Shown here piece by piece: positions 1 through 5,506 of a stretch of DNA of 5,631 nucleotides. Position 1 is the stretch's first letter. The number at the start of each line of letters is the position of its first letter. This DNA is from Lachnospiraceae bacterium UBA5899. GTDB lineage: Bacteria > Bacillota > Clostridia > Lachnospirales > Lachnospiraceae. A program made the translations under genes and the position numbers. The stretch is from the NCBI GenBank assembly GCA_002432425.1, contig DJEL01000018.1:1-5631 (forward strand). Reading direction: 5' to 3'. The notes beneath the pieces are model-generated. The model saw only the letters and a list, made by a program, of their open reading frames with translations, made no database searches and had not been told where the DNA came from.

Positions 1-753
1 CCTGGAGAGGGATTTTGTGCCGTCTACCACGCGGTAATTAAAGCAGGAAGTATTGTTATCCGCCATGGAAGCGGTATCATCGCCGTTGTAGTTCTCAATC
101 AGGGTGACTTTTTCTATCTGGTATTCCGATGCATATAAATCATAAAAGATTTCCACCAGGTCTTCCGCAATGGAATTGTGGCAAATCAGTTCTCCTTCTG
201 CAAGATTTCCGTCAAAATCGTAGTGAATAATGTGAACATATCTCAAATCTGCATAAGAAATGTCATTTTGTTCCTCTACATTCAGAGTATCTTCGGATGA
301 TTCCGAAGGCAGTGCCGGGTAAGAAACACCGGTAATATAGGAAATCAGGTCGCTTGAGAGTGGTTCGTAGTAAAATCCTTCCTTATAAGAAACACGTTCC
401 GGGGAAGGAGAGCCGTTATAATGCAGGGACGAAGCTGTCTGCTCATCGGTGGGAGATACAGTCTCCTCCGGAATAATTTCGTTTTCCCCCGTCTGTGTAC
501 CGTTATCGGACAAATCATCCGCTGTATCCTCACGGGAAGCGCTGCCGTCTGCTGAGTCTTTTTCCGCAGAAGGTGTTTCCGCAAAAAGTGTTTCTGCGGC
601 GCTTAAGCTTTCCTGCCTTGCCTGTTCATAGTCGAGCAGGGTGTCGTTTCTGCCGCCCCATTTTCGGGACAGAACGGAAAAGACCGCAATCACAAGCAGC
701 AGAATAAGGGAATATTTTAGAATTTCTTTTATGGGTAAAGGAGTTTTTTTCAT
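1..753 (-). CDS. M15 family (VanY-like) metallopeptidase, membrane-anchored, C-terminus cut by window edge
   Basis: The frame is open from ATG at 753 to the window edge: 251 codons, no stop, so the gene is partial at its 3' end. Residues 1-12 are short and basic, residues 13-28 (LKYSLILLLVIAVFSV) form one membrane anchor, and about 40-125 is a Ser/Glu/Asp/Thr-rich linker that should span the cell wall. The folded domain starts near residue 165. It carries stretches typical of Peptidase_M15_4 proteins: YADLRYVHIIHYDFDG (167-182), GELICHNSIAEDLVEIFY (187-204), and GDDTASMADNNTSCFNYRVV (224-243). Known members cleave D-Ala-containing peptidoglycan stems as zinc D,D-carboxypeptidases or L-Ala-D-Glu peptidases. 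The window ends at SLSR, exactly where the SxHxxGxAxD zinc motif should begin, so catalytic competence cannot be judged. An AGGAAAGG ribosome binding site lies 11 nt before the ATG. The gene is divergent from the ECF operon. Family assignment is from recalled motifs; the substrate is inferred. Confidence 0.85.
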   Translation of the reverse strand, partial: MKKTPLPIKEILKYSLILLLVIAVFSVLSRKWGGRNDTLLDYEQARQESLSAAETLFAETPSAEKDSADGSASREDTADDLSDNGTQTGENEIIPEETVSPTDEQTASSLHYNGSPSPERVSYKEGFYYEPLSSDLISYITGVSYPALPSESSEDTLNVEEQNDISYADLRYVHIIHYDFDGNLAEGELICHNSIAEDLVEIFYDLYASEYQIEKVTLIENYNGDDTASMADNNTSCFNYRVVDGTKSLSR

Positions 754-786
754 ATGATAAAATGCCTTTCCTGTATTTTGAAAATT

Positions 787-815
787 ATTATAGCCTTTTT
801 TTACAAGAAAGACAA
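787..815 (-). promoter_or_regulatory. Sigma-A type promoter for the M15 peptidase gene
   Basis: Read on the minus strand, TTGTCT (810-815) is followed after exactly 17 bp by a perfect TATAAT (787-792). Transcription would begin near 780, giving a leader of about 27 nt that contains the AGGAAAGG site at 765-772 before the ATG at 753. The -35 box matches consensus at 4 of 6 positions. The assignment rests on sequence match and position only. Confidence 0.75.
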
Positions 816-864
816 ATTTTAGAAAGATTTTACGGAATTATACTTTGAATACATTTTTCTATGG

Positions 865-893
865 TTGTATTTCGGGGATTTTCATAGTAAAAT
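865..893 (+). promoter_or_regulatory. Probable sigma-A promoter of the ecfA1-ecfA2-ecfT(-truA) operon
   Basis: TTGTAT (865-870), a 17-bp spacer and TAAAAT (888-893) form the best plus-strand promoter in the 217-bp divergent region. The -10 matches 5 of 6 bases but the -35 only the TTG. Transcription would begin near 900 and leave an untranslated leader of about 70 nt before the ATG at 971. I see no recognisable riboswitch in that leader, only a weak 5-bp inverted repeat, TTTGC/GCAAA (914-918 with 928-932). Confidence 0.5.
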
Positions 894-970
894 GTAAGCT
901 ACGAATGTGCAGATTTGCGAAAATGCGGCAAAGAAGCACAGGAAGTTTTGGAAAGGCAATCATATAAAAT

Positions 971-1837
971 ATGGGTATCATTAAAACAGAAGATCTCGTA
1001 TATGAATATATTCGGCGTGATGAGGATGGAAATGTAGAAGGAATTAACCGGGCGGTGGATGATGTTTCCCTGGATATTAAGCAGGGGGATTTTATCGCCA
1101 TTCTGGGACACAACGGTTCCGGCAAGTCTACGCTTGCCAAGCACATGAATGCCATTCTCTGTCCTACGGAGGGAACGGTTTTTGTAGACGGCATGGATAC
1201 GAAAAACGAGGATGATGTCTGGAATATTCGTCAGACGGCGGGCATGGTGTTCCAGAACCCGGACAACCAGATTATCGGTCAGGTTGTGGAAGAGGACGTA
1301 GGATTCGGACCGGAAAACATGGGTGTGCCCACGAAAGAAATCTGGGAGCGCGTGGAGGAAAGTCTGAAGGCGGTGGGCATGTATGAATTCCGCAAGTATT
1401 CCCCCAATAAGCTTTCCGGCGGACAGAAGCAGCGTATTTCCATTGCGGGTGTGCTTGCCATGCATCCCAAGTGTATTGTATTGGACGAGCCTACCGCCAT
1501 GCTGGATCCCAACGGCCGCAAGGACATTATCCGGGCAGTGCGGGCACTCAATGACGTGGAAGGCATCACCATTATTCTGATTACACATTACATGGAAGAA
1601 ATTATTCATGCGGATAAGGTATTTGTCATGGACGGCGGCAAAATTGCCATGCAGGGAACACCGAGAGAAATTTTTTCGCAGGTGGAAAGGCTGCAGGAGC
1701 TTCGTCTGGGTGTACCGCAGGCAACACTTCTTGCCTATGAGCTGCAGAAAAAAAACGTACCACTGCCGGACGGCATTTTAAGCAGGGAAGAATTTGTGGA
1801 AGAAATTAAGAAACTGAGGGAACAAAAATGTCATTGA
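971..1837 (+). CDS. ecfA1: Energy-coupling factor transporter ATPase EcfA1 (CbiO family)
   Basis: This 288-residue ABC ATPase is one of the paired nucleotide-binding subunits of the ECF module, which sits on the cytoplasmic face of the membrane and powers uptake of vitamins or metal ions. All ABC landmarks are intact: Walker A GHNGSGKST (46-54), Q-loop in VFQNPDNQ (Q95), signature LSGGQKQR (148-155), Walker B CIVLDEP with catalytic Glu173, D-loop AMLDP, and switch His206. The PDNQIIGQVVEEDVGFGPEN stretch after the Q-loop is typical of EcfA1 rather than EcfA2. Length fits the family (about 280). The start at 971 is supported by an in-frame TAA two codons upstream and by the family N-terminus. 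The ribosome binding site GGAAAGG (950-956) lies a rather long 14 nt away, so initiation may be modest. The last 10 nt overlap ecfA2, indicating translational coupling. Confidence 0.95.
   Translation: MGIIKTEDLVYEYIRRDEDGNVEGINRAVDDVSLDIKQGDFIAILGHNGSGKSTLAKHMNAILCPTEGTVFVDGMDTKNEDDVWNIRQTAGMVFQNPDNQIIGQVVEEDVGFGPENMGVPTKEIWERVEESLKAVGMYEFRKYSPNKLSGGQKQRISIAGVLAMHPKCIVLDEPTAMLDPNGRKDIIRAVRALNDVEGITIILITHYMEEIIHADKVFVMDGGKIAMQGTPREIFSQVERLQELRLGVPQATLLAYELQKKNVPLPDGILSREEFVEEIKKLREQKCH
1816..1820 (+). promoter_or_regulatory. Ribosome binding site of ecfA2, inside the ecfA1 coding end
   Basis: GAGGG lies 7 nt before the ecfA2 ATG at 1828 and is wholly within the last codons of ecfA1. Ribosomes finishing ecfA1 (TGA at 1835-1837) therefore pass over and beyond this site. 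This fixes the ecfA2 start and fits balanced synthesis of the two ATPases. Confidence 0.7.
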
Positions 1838-2670
1838 TACTGGATCATGTAAGTCATGTATACGGAGACGATACCGCGCTTGCCGTAAAGGCGCTGGACG
1901 ATGTCTGTCTGGAAATTCCCGACGGACAGTTTATCGGTCTGATCGGACATACCGGCTCCGGCAAATCCACGCTGGTGCAGCATCTGAACGGTTTAATCAA
2001 GGCAACTTCCGGTCATATTTATTTTAACGGAAAAGATATAGACGATGATGATTTTCAGAAAAAAGAGCTGCGGAGTAAGGTGGGACTGGTATTCCAGTAC
2101 CCGGAGCACCAGCTTTTTGAGGCGGATGTTTTTTCGGATGTCTGCTTTGGACCGAAAAATCTGGGGCTGACAAAAAAAGAAGTGGAGCTGCGTGCTTATG
2201 AGGCGCTGAAAAAAGTAGGTCTGCCGGACGATTTATTTTATCAGTCACCGTTTGAACTTTCCGGCGGTCAGAAAAGAAGAGTTGCCATAGCGGGTGTGCT
2301 TGCCATGAAGCCGGAGGTACTGATTTTGGACGAGCCAACGGCGGGACTGGACCCCAAGGGCAGGACGGAAATTCTGGAACAGATTTCCGAACTCCGCAGG
2401 GAAAGTGGTATTACCATCCTGCTGGTATCACACAGTATGGAAGATGTGGCGGAATATGTAGAACGGATTTTAGTCATGAACAAGGGAAAACTGGTCTATG
2501 ATGATAAGCCAAGAGAAGTTTTCAAACATTATAAAGAGCTCGAGCAGATAGGGCTTGCGGCACCGCAGGTTACTTACATCATGCATGAGCTGAAAGAAAT
2601 CGGAATGGACGTGGACGTAGATGCCACTACCATAGAGGAAGCGGCAGAGTCGATAAAAAAGGCTCTGTAG
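1828..2670 (+). CDS. ecfA2: Energy-coupling factor transporter ATPase EcfA2 (CbiO family)
   Basis: This 280-residue ABC ATPase is the partner of EcfA1; the two form the nucleotide-binding heterodimer of the ECF module. Walker A is GHTGSGKST (40-48), Q-loop VFQYPEHQLF (Q90), signature LSGGQKRR (144-151), Walker B LILDEP with Glu169, D-loop AGLDP, and switch His202. The YPEHQLF and CFGPKNLGL stretches are the usual EcfA2 form and distinguish it from EcfA1's NPDNQ. The start is the ATG overlapping ecfA1 by 10 nt, with GAGGG 7 nt upstream. ecfT follows after a 17-nt gap. Both active sites look complete, so no degenerate half-site is apparent. Length and all motifs are normal for the family. Confidence 0.95.
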   Translation: MSLILDHVSHVYGDDTALAVKALDDVCLEIPDGQFIGLIGHTGSGKSTLVQHLNGLIKATSGHIYFNGKDIDDDDFQKKELRSKVGLVFQYPEHQLFEADVFSDVCFGPKNLGLTKKEVELRAYEALKKVGLPDDLFYQSPFELSGGQKRRVAIAGVLAMKPEVLILDEPTAGLDPKGRTEILEQISELRRESGITILLVSHSMEDVAEYVERILVMNKGKLVYDDKPREVFKHYKELEQIGLAAPQVTYIMHELKEIGMDVDVDATTIEEAAESIKKAL

Positions 2671-2687
2671 AGAAAGGCATTGTATCT

Positions 2688-3491
2688 ATGTTAAGAGATA
2701 TTACGCTGGGACAATATTACCAGACAGATTCCTGTATACACAGACTGGACCCGCGTGTAAAGCTGGCCGGTACTGTACTGTTTATCATATCCCTGTTTTT
2801 CTTTGACAATATCTGGGGATATGCATGCGCCGCTATTTTTCTGGCGGTTGTTATCAAATTATCCAAAGTACCTTTTAAATTTATGATAAAGGGTATGAAA
2901 TCCATTATTTTCCTACTGATGCTTACCGTGGTGTTCAACCTGTTTTTAACACCCGGCGAGGTGGTATTTTCCGTATGGAAAATTTCCGTTACAAAAGAAG
3001 GTATCCGTATTGCGGTCTTTATGGCAATCCGTCTTACCATGCTGATTATCGGTTCGTCCATTATGACGCTGACGACCACACCAAACAACCTGACGGACGG
3101 TATGGAAAAATCCCTGGGATTTTTAAAAGTCATCAAACTGCCGGTGCATGAGGTGGCGATGATGATGTCCATTGCCCTGCGGTTTATCCCCATATTATTG
3201 GAAGAAACAGATAAAATCATGAAGGCGCAGATTGCCCGCGGCGCGGATTTTGAAAGCGGCAATCTGATAAAACGTGCCAAAGCCATGGTTCCTCTTTTAG
3301 TGCCCCTTTTTATTTCCGCATTCCGCCGTGCCAACGACCTGGCAATGGCAATGGAAGCAAGGTGCTACCGGGGCGGGGAAGGCCGTACCAAGATGAAGCC
3401 CCTTATTTATAAGAAGAGAGACGCTATCGGTTATACGGTTCTGCTGGCGTACTTTGCTATAAGTATTGCAGTTGGGAAGTTCTTGTTTTAA
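2688..3491 (+). CDS. ecfT: Energy-coupling factor transporter transmembrane scaffold EcfT
   Basis: This 267-residue membrane protein is the T component that links the EcfA1/A2 ATPases to an exchangeable substrate-binding S component. The N-terminal HRLDPRVKL (18-26) is the hallmark EcfT entry motif. Hydrophobic segments lie at about 27-39, 43-58, 72-88, 106-128 and 246-264, with a further apolar stretch around 200-212. Two coupling-helix motifs are visible: ARG in AQIARGADF (183-185) and a variant ARC in AMEARCYRGGEGRT (224-226). These arginines dock into the ATPases in solved ECF complexes. AGAAAGG (2671-2677) lies 10 nt before the ATG. No S component is encoded nearby, which fits a group II (shared) module serving unlinked S proteins; the transported vitamin therefore cannot be read from this locus. 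Confidence 0.93.
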   Translation: MLRDITLGQYYQTDSCIHRLDPRVKLAGTVLFIISLFFFDNIWGYACAAIFLAVVIKLSKVPFKFMIKGMKSIIFLLMLTVVFNLFLTPGEVVFSVWKISVTKEGIRIAVFMAIRLTMLIIGSSIMTLTTTPNNLTDGMEKSLGFLKVIKLPVHEVAMMMSIALRFIPILLEETDKIMKAQIARGADFESGNLIKRAKAMVPLLVPLFISAFRRANDLAMAMEARCYRGGEGRTKMKPLIYKKRDAIGYTVLLAYFAISIAVGKFLF

Positions 3492-3561
3492 GGATGGACA
3501 CAAAATACATTTTGCAGAAAATCTTAAATGAGCCGAATTTGAAAAAACAGAATGGAATTGC

Positions 3562-3566
3562 AGGAA
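3562..3566 (+). promoter_or_regulatory. Ribosome binding site that decides the truA start
   Basis: AGGAA lies 8 nt before the ATG at 3575. The alternative in-frame ATG at 3494 sits directly against the only possible Shine-Dalgarno bases (AAGG, 3490-3493), which is too close to work. This supports the downstream start. Confidence 0.65.
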
Positions 3567-3574
3567 AAAATTTC

Positions 3575-4342
3575 ATGAAAAAAAGAATTATGCTGACGGT
3601 GGCATATGACGGCACAAATTACTGCGGATTTCAGGTGCAGCCGAATTGTCCCACCATTGAGGGAGAATTGAATAAACATTTGTCGGCGCTACTTGGGACG
3701 GACATTCAGGTAATCGGAGCCAGCCGGACGGACGCGGGCGTGCATGCGCTCTGCAATGCGGCGGTGTTTGATGCCGATACCGGAATACCGGCAGAAAAGT
3801 TTGCCTATGCCCTGAATCAGAGACTGCCGGAGGATATCCGCATCCAGGCGTCAAGAGAAGTGCCGGCGGATTTTCATCCCCGTCACACGGACACACGGAA
3901 AACCTATGAATACCGCATTGTAAGCAGGGAGTTTCCACTGCCCACAAAACGGCTCTATTCATATTTTACCTATCATAAATTAGATGTGAAAAAAATGCAG
4001 CAGGCAGCAGCGTACCTTGTAGGGGAGCATGATTTTAAGAGCTTCTGTGCGGTGGCAGCCGTTGTGGAAACCACAGTCAGAACCGTTTACGACGTGACGG
4101 TGGAAGAGCAGGGAGAAGAAATCGTAATCCGTGTCTGCGGAAACGGCTTCCTTTATAATATGGTGCGCATTATAGCCGGTACCCTGATGGAAGTCGGAAA
4201 GGGAAAATGGGAACCCGAAAAGATAAAGGAAATCCTTGCGGCATGCGACCGGAAGGCAGCAGGTCCGACAGCCCCCGCATGCGGGCTCCTGCTTACAAAA
4301 TATGAATTTTTGGAACTCAAAAATATATCTTTTAAAGCTTGA
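3575..4342 (+). CDS. truA: tRNA pseudouridine(38-40) synthase TruA
   Basis: This 255-residue enzyme converts uridines 38, 39 and 40 in the tRNA anticodon arm to pseudouridine. The N-terminal MLTVAYDGTNYCGFQ is the family opening. The catalytic aspartate is D53 within GASRTDAGVHA (48-58). The conserved active-site tyrosine is Y111 in RKTYEYRI (108-115), and GNGFLYNMVRII (189-200) and TAPACGLLL (232-240) are the usual C-terminal blocks. Length is normal (about 245-265). The start at 3575 is chosen over the upstream in-frame ATG at 3494, which would add a 27-residue Lys/Asn-rich extension unlike the family. The gene follows ecfT after 83 nt with no terminator between them, so it is probably in the same transcript. 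Its stop codon overlaps the -35 box of the rplM promoter. The ecfT-truA-rplM-rpsI order is common in Firmicutes. Confidence 0.95.
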   Translation: MKKRIMLTVAYDGTNYCGFQVQPNCPTIEGELNKHLSALLGTDIQVIGASRTDAGVHALCNAAVFDADTGIPAEKFAYALNQRLPEDIRIQASREVPADFHPRHTDTRKTYEYRIVSREFPLPTKRLYSYFTYHKLDVKKMQQAAAYLVGEHDFKSFCAVAAVVETTVRTVYDVTVEEQGEEIVIRVCGNGFLYNMVRIIAGTLMEVGKGKWEPEKIKEILAACDRKAAGPTAPACGLLLTKYEFLELKNISFKA

Positions 4343-4367
4343 CAGTGAACGGCAGATAGCATATAAT
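4339..4367 (+). promoter_or_regulatory. Perfect-consensus sigma-A promoter of rplM-rpsI
   Basis: TTGACA (4339-4344) and TATAAT (4362-4367) are both perfect matches, separated by the optimal 17 bp. The truA stop codon TGA (4340-4342) lies within the -35 hexamer. Predicted initiation near 4374 gives a leader of about 157 nt. A promoter this strong fits the high output needed for ribosomal proteins and uncouples them from the ECF-truA transcript. Confidence 0.9.
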
Positions 4368-4373
4368 ATATCA

Positions 4374-4530
4374 CTGTGGCAGTGTGTGAGCTATGAAGCC
4401 AAAGCCCCGGCAACATAGGGAAGCATTGCATCGAAACTGTTTGGAAGGATTTTATCAGGTGGCCGGACATCTGCCGGGTAAGATTGCTGAAAAACAAAAG
4501 AACAGCAGTACTATTTATGGAGGAAATATC
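4374..4530 (+). promoter_or_regulatory. Structured 5' leader of rplM-rpsI, candidate L13 autoregulatory leader
   Basis: This leader of about 157 nt is long for a gene with a strong promoter and ribosome binding site. Visible pairing includes a long-range helix CCCGGCA (4406-4412) with TGCCGGG (4472-4478); a competing local hairpin CAGGTG (4456-4461) with CATCTG (4468-4473), one G-U pair, loop GCCGGA; and a 7-bp hairpin ATTGCTG (4483-4489) with CAGCAGT (4503-4509), one G-U pair, around an A-rich loop. An L13 leader (Rfam L13_leader) that represses L13/S9 synthesis is known in Bacillus-type Firmicutes. Whether this one belongs to that family cannot be shown here without a covariance search. No T-box, SAM or cobalamin motif is seen. 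Confidence 0.55.
4519..4524 (+). promoter_or_regulatory. Ribosome binding site that decides the rplM start
   Basis: GGAGGA lies about 6 nt before the ATG at 4531 and settles the start. The frame stays open 46 codons further upstream to an ATG at 4393, but that codon has no Shine-Dalgarno sequence. The site sits in the 7-nt loop of a weak hairpin, TATTT (4512-4516) with AAATA (4524-4528). Confidence 0.85.
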
Positions 4531-4959
4531 ATGAAAACATTTATGGCTAATCCGGCTACAATCGATAGAAAATGGTATGTAGTAGACGCTACTGACATGA
4601 CATTAGGTCGTCTGGCATCAGAAGTTGCCAAGGTTCTCAGAGGAAAGAACAAACCCGAATTTACTCCTCATGTAGATACCGGAGACAATGTAATCGTAAT
4701 CAACGCAGAAAAGATTTCCGTAACCGGAAAGAAACTGGATCAGAAAGTATATTATCGTCACTCTGAATATGTTGGCGGCTTAAAAGAAACCACATTAAGA
4801 GAAATGTTAGCTAAGAAACCTGAGCAGGTAATTGAACTTGCTGTTAAGGGTATGCTTCCCAAGGGACCTTTAGGCAGACAGATGTTCACCAAGTTGCATG
4901 TATACGCAGGACCTGAGCACAAGCATGAAGCTCAGAAGCCCGAAGTATTGACATTCTAA
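4531..4959 (+). CDS. rplM: 50S ribosomal protein L13
   Basis: This 142-residue protein is an early-assembling component of the large ribosomal subunit. Its length is the bacterial norm (142-145). MKTFMANPATIDRKWYVVDA is the standard N-terminus of Firmicute L13. GRLASEVAKVLRGKNKPEF (26-44) and the signature around AVKGMLPKGPLGRQMFTKLH (104-123), followed by VYAGPEHKH, are intact. It is preceded by its own perfect-consensus promoter and a long structured leader, and rpsI follows after 25 nt, so the two form a classic L13-S9 operon. In several bacteria L13 represses its own operon, and the leader here is a plausible target. Frequent GTA, CGT, AGA and GAA codons fit a highly expressed native gene. 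Confidence 0.98.
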   Translation: MKTFMANPATIDRKWYVVDATDMTLGRLASEVAKVLRGKNKPEFTPHVDTGDNVIVINAEKISVTGKKLDQKVYYRHSEYVGGLKETTLREMLAKKPEQVIELAVKGMLPKGPLGRQMFTKLHVYAGPEHKHEAQKPEVLTF

Positions 4960-4984
4960 TAGGACTGGAAGGAGGAAATAAAAA

Positions 4985-5380
4985 ATGGCTAAAGCAGCAA
5001 GATACTACGGAACAGGTAGAAGAAAGAAATCCATCGCAAGAGTATATGTAATGCCCGGTACAGGCAAGATTACCATAAATAAGAGAGATATCGACGAGTA
5101 CTTCGGTTTAGAGACACTGAAGGTTATCGTTCGTCAGCCCCTTGTAGCTACTGACAATGCAGACAAGTTCGATGTACTTGTAAACGTTCGCGGCGGCGGT
5201 ACATCCGGTCAGGCAGGCGCAATCCGTCACGGTATTGCAAGAGCACTCTGCCAGGCAGATGCAGACTTCAGACCCGTACTGAAGAAGGCAGGCTTCTTAA
5301 CTCGTGATCCTCGTATGAAAGAACGTAAGAAGTACGGCTTAAAGGCAGCTCGTAGAGCTCCGCAGTTCAGCAAGCGATAA
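4985..5380 (+). CDS. rpsI: 30S ribosomal protein S9
   Basis: This 131-residue protein belongs to the small-subunit head, where its C-terminal tail reaches the P-site tRNA. RYYGTGRRKKSIARVYV (6-22) is the family opening, and GGGTSGQAGAIRHGIARAL (70-88) is the S9 signature. The tail KKYGLKAARRAPQFSKR (115-131) ends in the conserved terminal SKR. Length matches the usual 128-131. AAGGAGGA (4969-4976) lies 8 nt before the ATG. The gene is second in the rplM operon. Nothing in the protein looks altered, so if the 3' flank is a mobile-element junction the coding end has been preserved or rebuilt. The nearest intrinsic terminator is almost 100 nt beyond the stop codon. Confidence 0.98.
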   Translation: MAKAARYYGTGRRKKSIARVYVMPGTGKITINKRDIDEYFGLETLKVIVRQPLVATDNADKFDVLVNVRGGGTSGQAGAIRHGIARALCQADADFRPVLKKAGFLTRDPRMKERKKYGLKAARRAPQFSKR

Positions 5381-5473
5381 TCGACTGCTCAGACTATATC
5401 AAAATGGTTCAAAAACCCCGGAAAATCAAGGCTTAACAGTCGTAAGGAACTATAAGTCTTGCGGTGGGGCAAA
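5381..5473. other. Non-coding stretch between rpsI and the terminator; possible element junction
   Basis: No gene, promoter or terminator is recognisable here. Two inverted pairs are visible: CGACTG (5382-5387) with CAGTCG (5437-5442), and AGACTATA (5391-5398) with TATAAGTCT (5451-5459), the latter with one extra base. Their arms interlock rather than nest. Because a serine recombinase gene ends just beyond, an att site could lie in this stretch, but that is an inference from position alone. Confidence 0.3.
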
Positions 5474-5506
5474 GAACGGTGTGACCGTGAAGGTCACGCC
5501 GTTTTT
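5474..5506 (+). terminator. Rho-independent terminator downstream of rpsI
   Basis: ACGGTGTGACC (5476-5486) pairs with GGTCACGCCGT (5492-5502) over 11 bp with one U-G wobble around the 5-nt loop GTGAA. A T-run (5502-5506) follows, and A-T pairing continues at the stem base (5475 with 5503). This is a strong intrinsic terminator for the rplM-rpsI transcript. On the opposite strand the hairpin is followed only by an interrupted T-run (TTCTTTG), so it may stop the convergent recombinase transcript weakly. Confidence 0.85.

Noticed and set aside
899..1609. A 236-codon open frame on the minus strand opposite ecfA1
   Set aside because: It lies antisense to a full-length ABC ATPase with all motifs intact, shows no recognisable domain, and has no promoter or ribosome binding site of its own.
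2717..3334. A 205-codon open frame on the minus strand opposite ecfT
   Set aside because: It is the antisense shadow of a hydrophobic membrane protein; its composition follows from the ecfT codons and it has no upstream signals.
3501..3514. CAAAA-TACA-TTTTG hairpin between ecfT and truA, considered as a terminator
   Set aside because: The stem is almost all A-T and no T-run follows, so it should not stop transcription; ecfT and truA are probably co-transcribed.
4372..4384. Hairpin CACTG-TGG-CAGTG just after truA, considered as a truA terminator
   Set aside because: The stem is only 5 bp and no T-run follows. It spans the predicted rplM transcription start, so it is more likely chance or part of the leader's 5' end.
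4393..4530. A 46-codon in-frame N-terminal extension of L13 starting at ATG 4393
   Set aside because: It has no Shine-Dalgarno sequence, the peptide resembles nothing in L13, and the ATG at 4531 has an ideal GGAGGA site and the family N-terminus. The open frame is best explained by chance within a structured leader.
4374..4530. A metabolite riboswitch or T-box in the rplM leader
   Set aside because: I found no T-box TGGNACCGCG-like sequence and no recognisable SAM, cobalamin, FMN or TPP core. A ribosomal-protein leader fits the downstream genes better.
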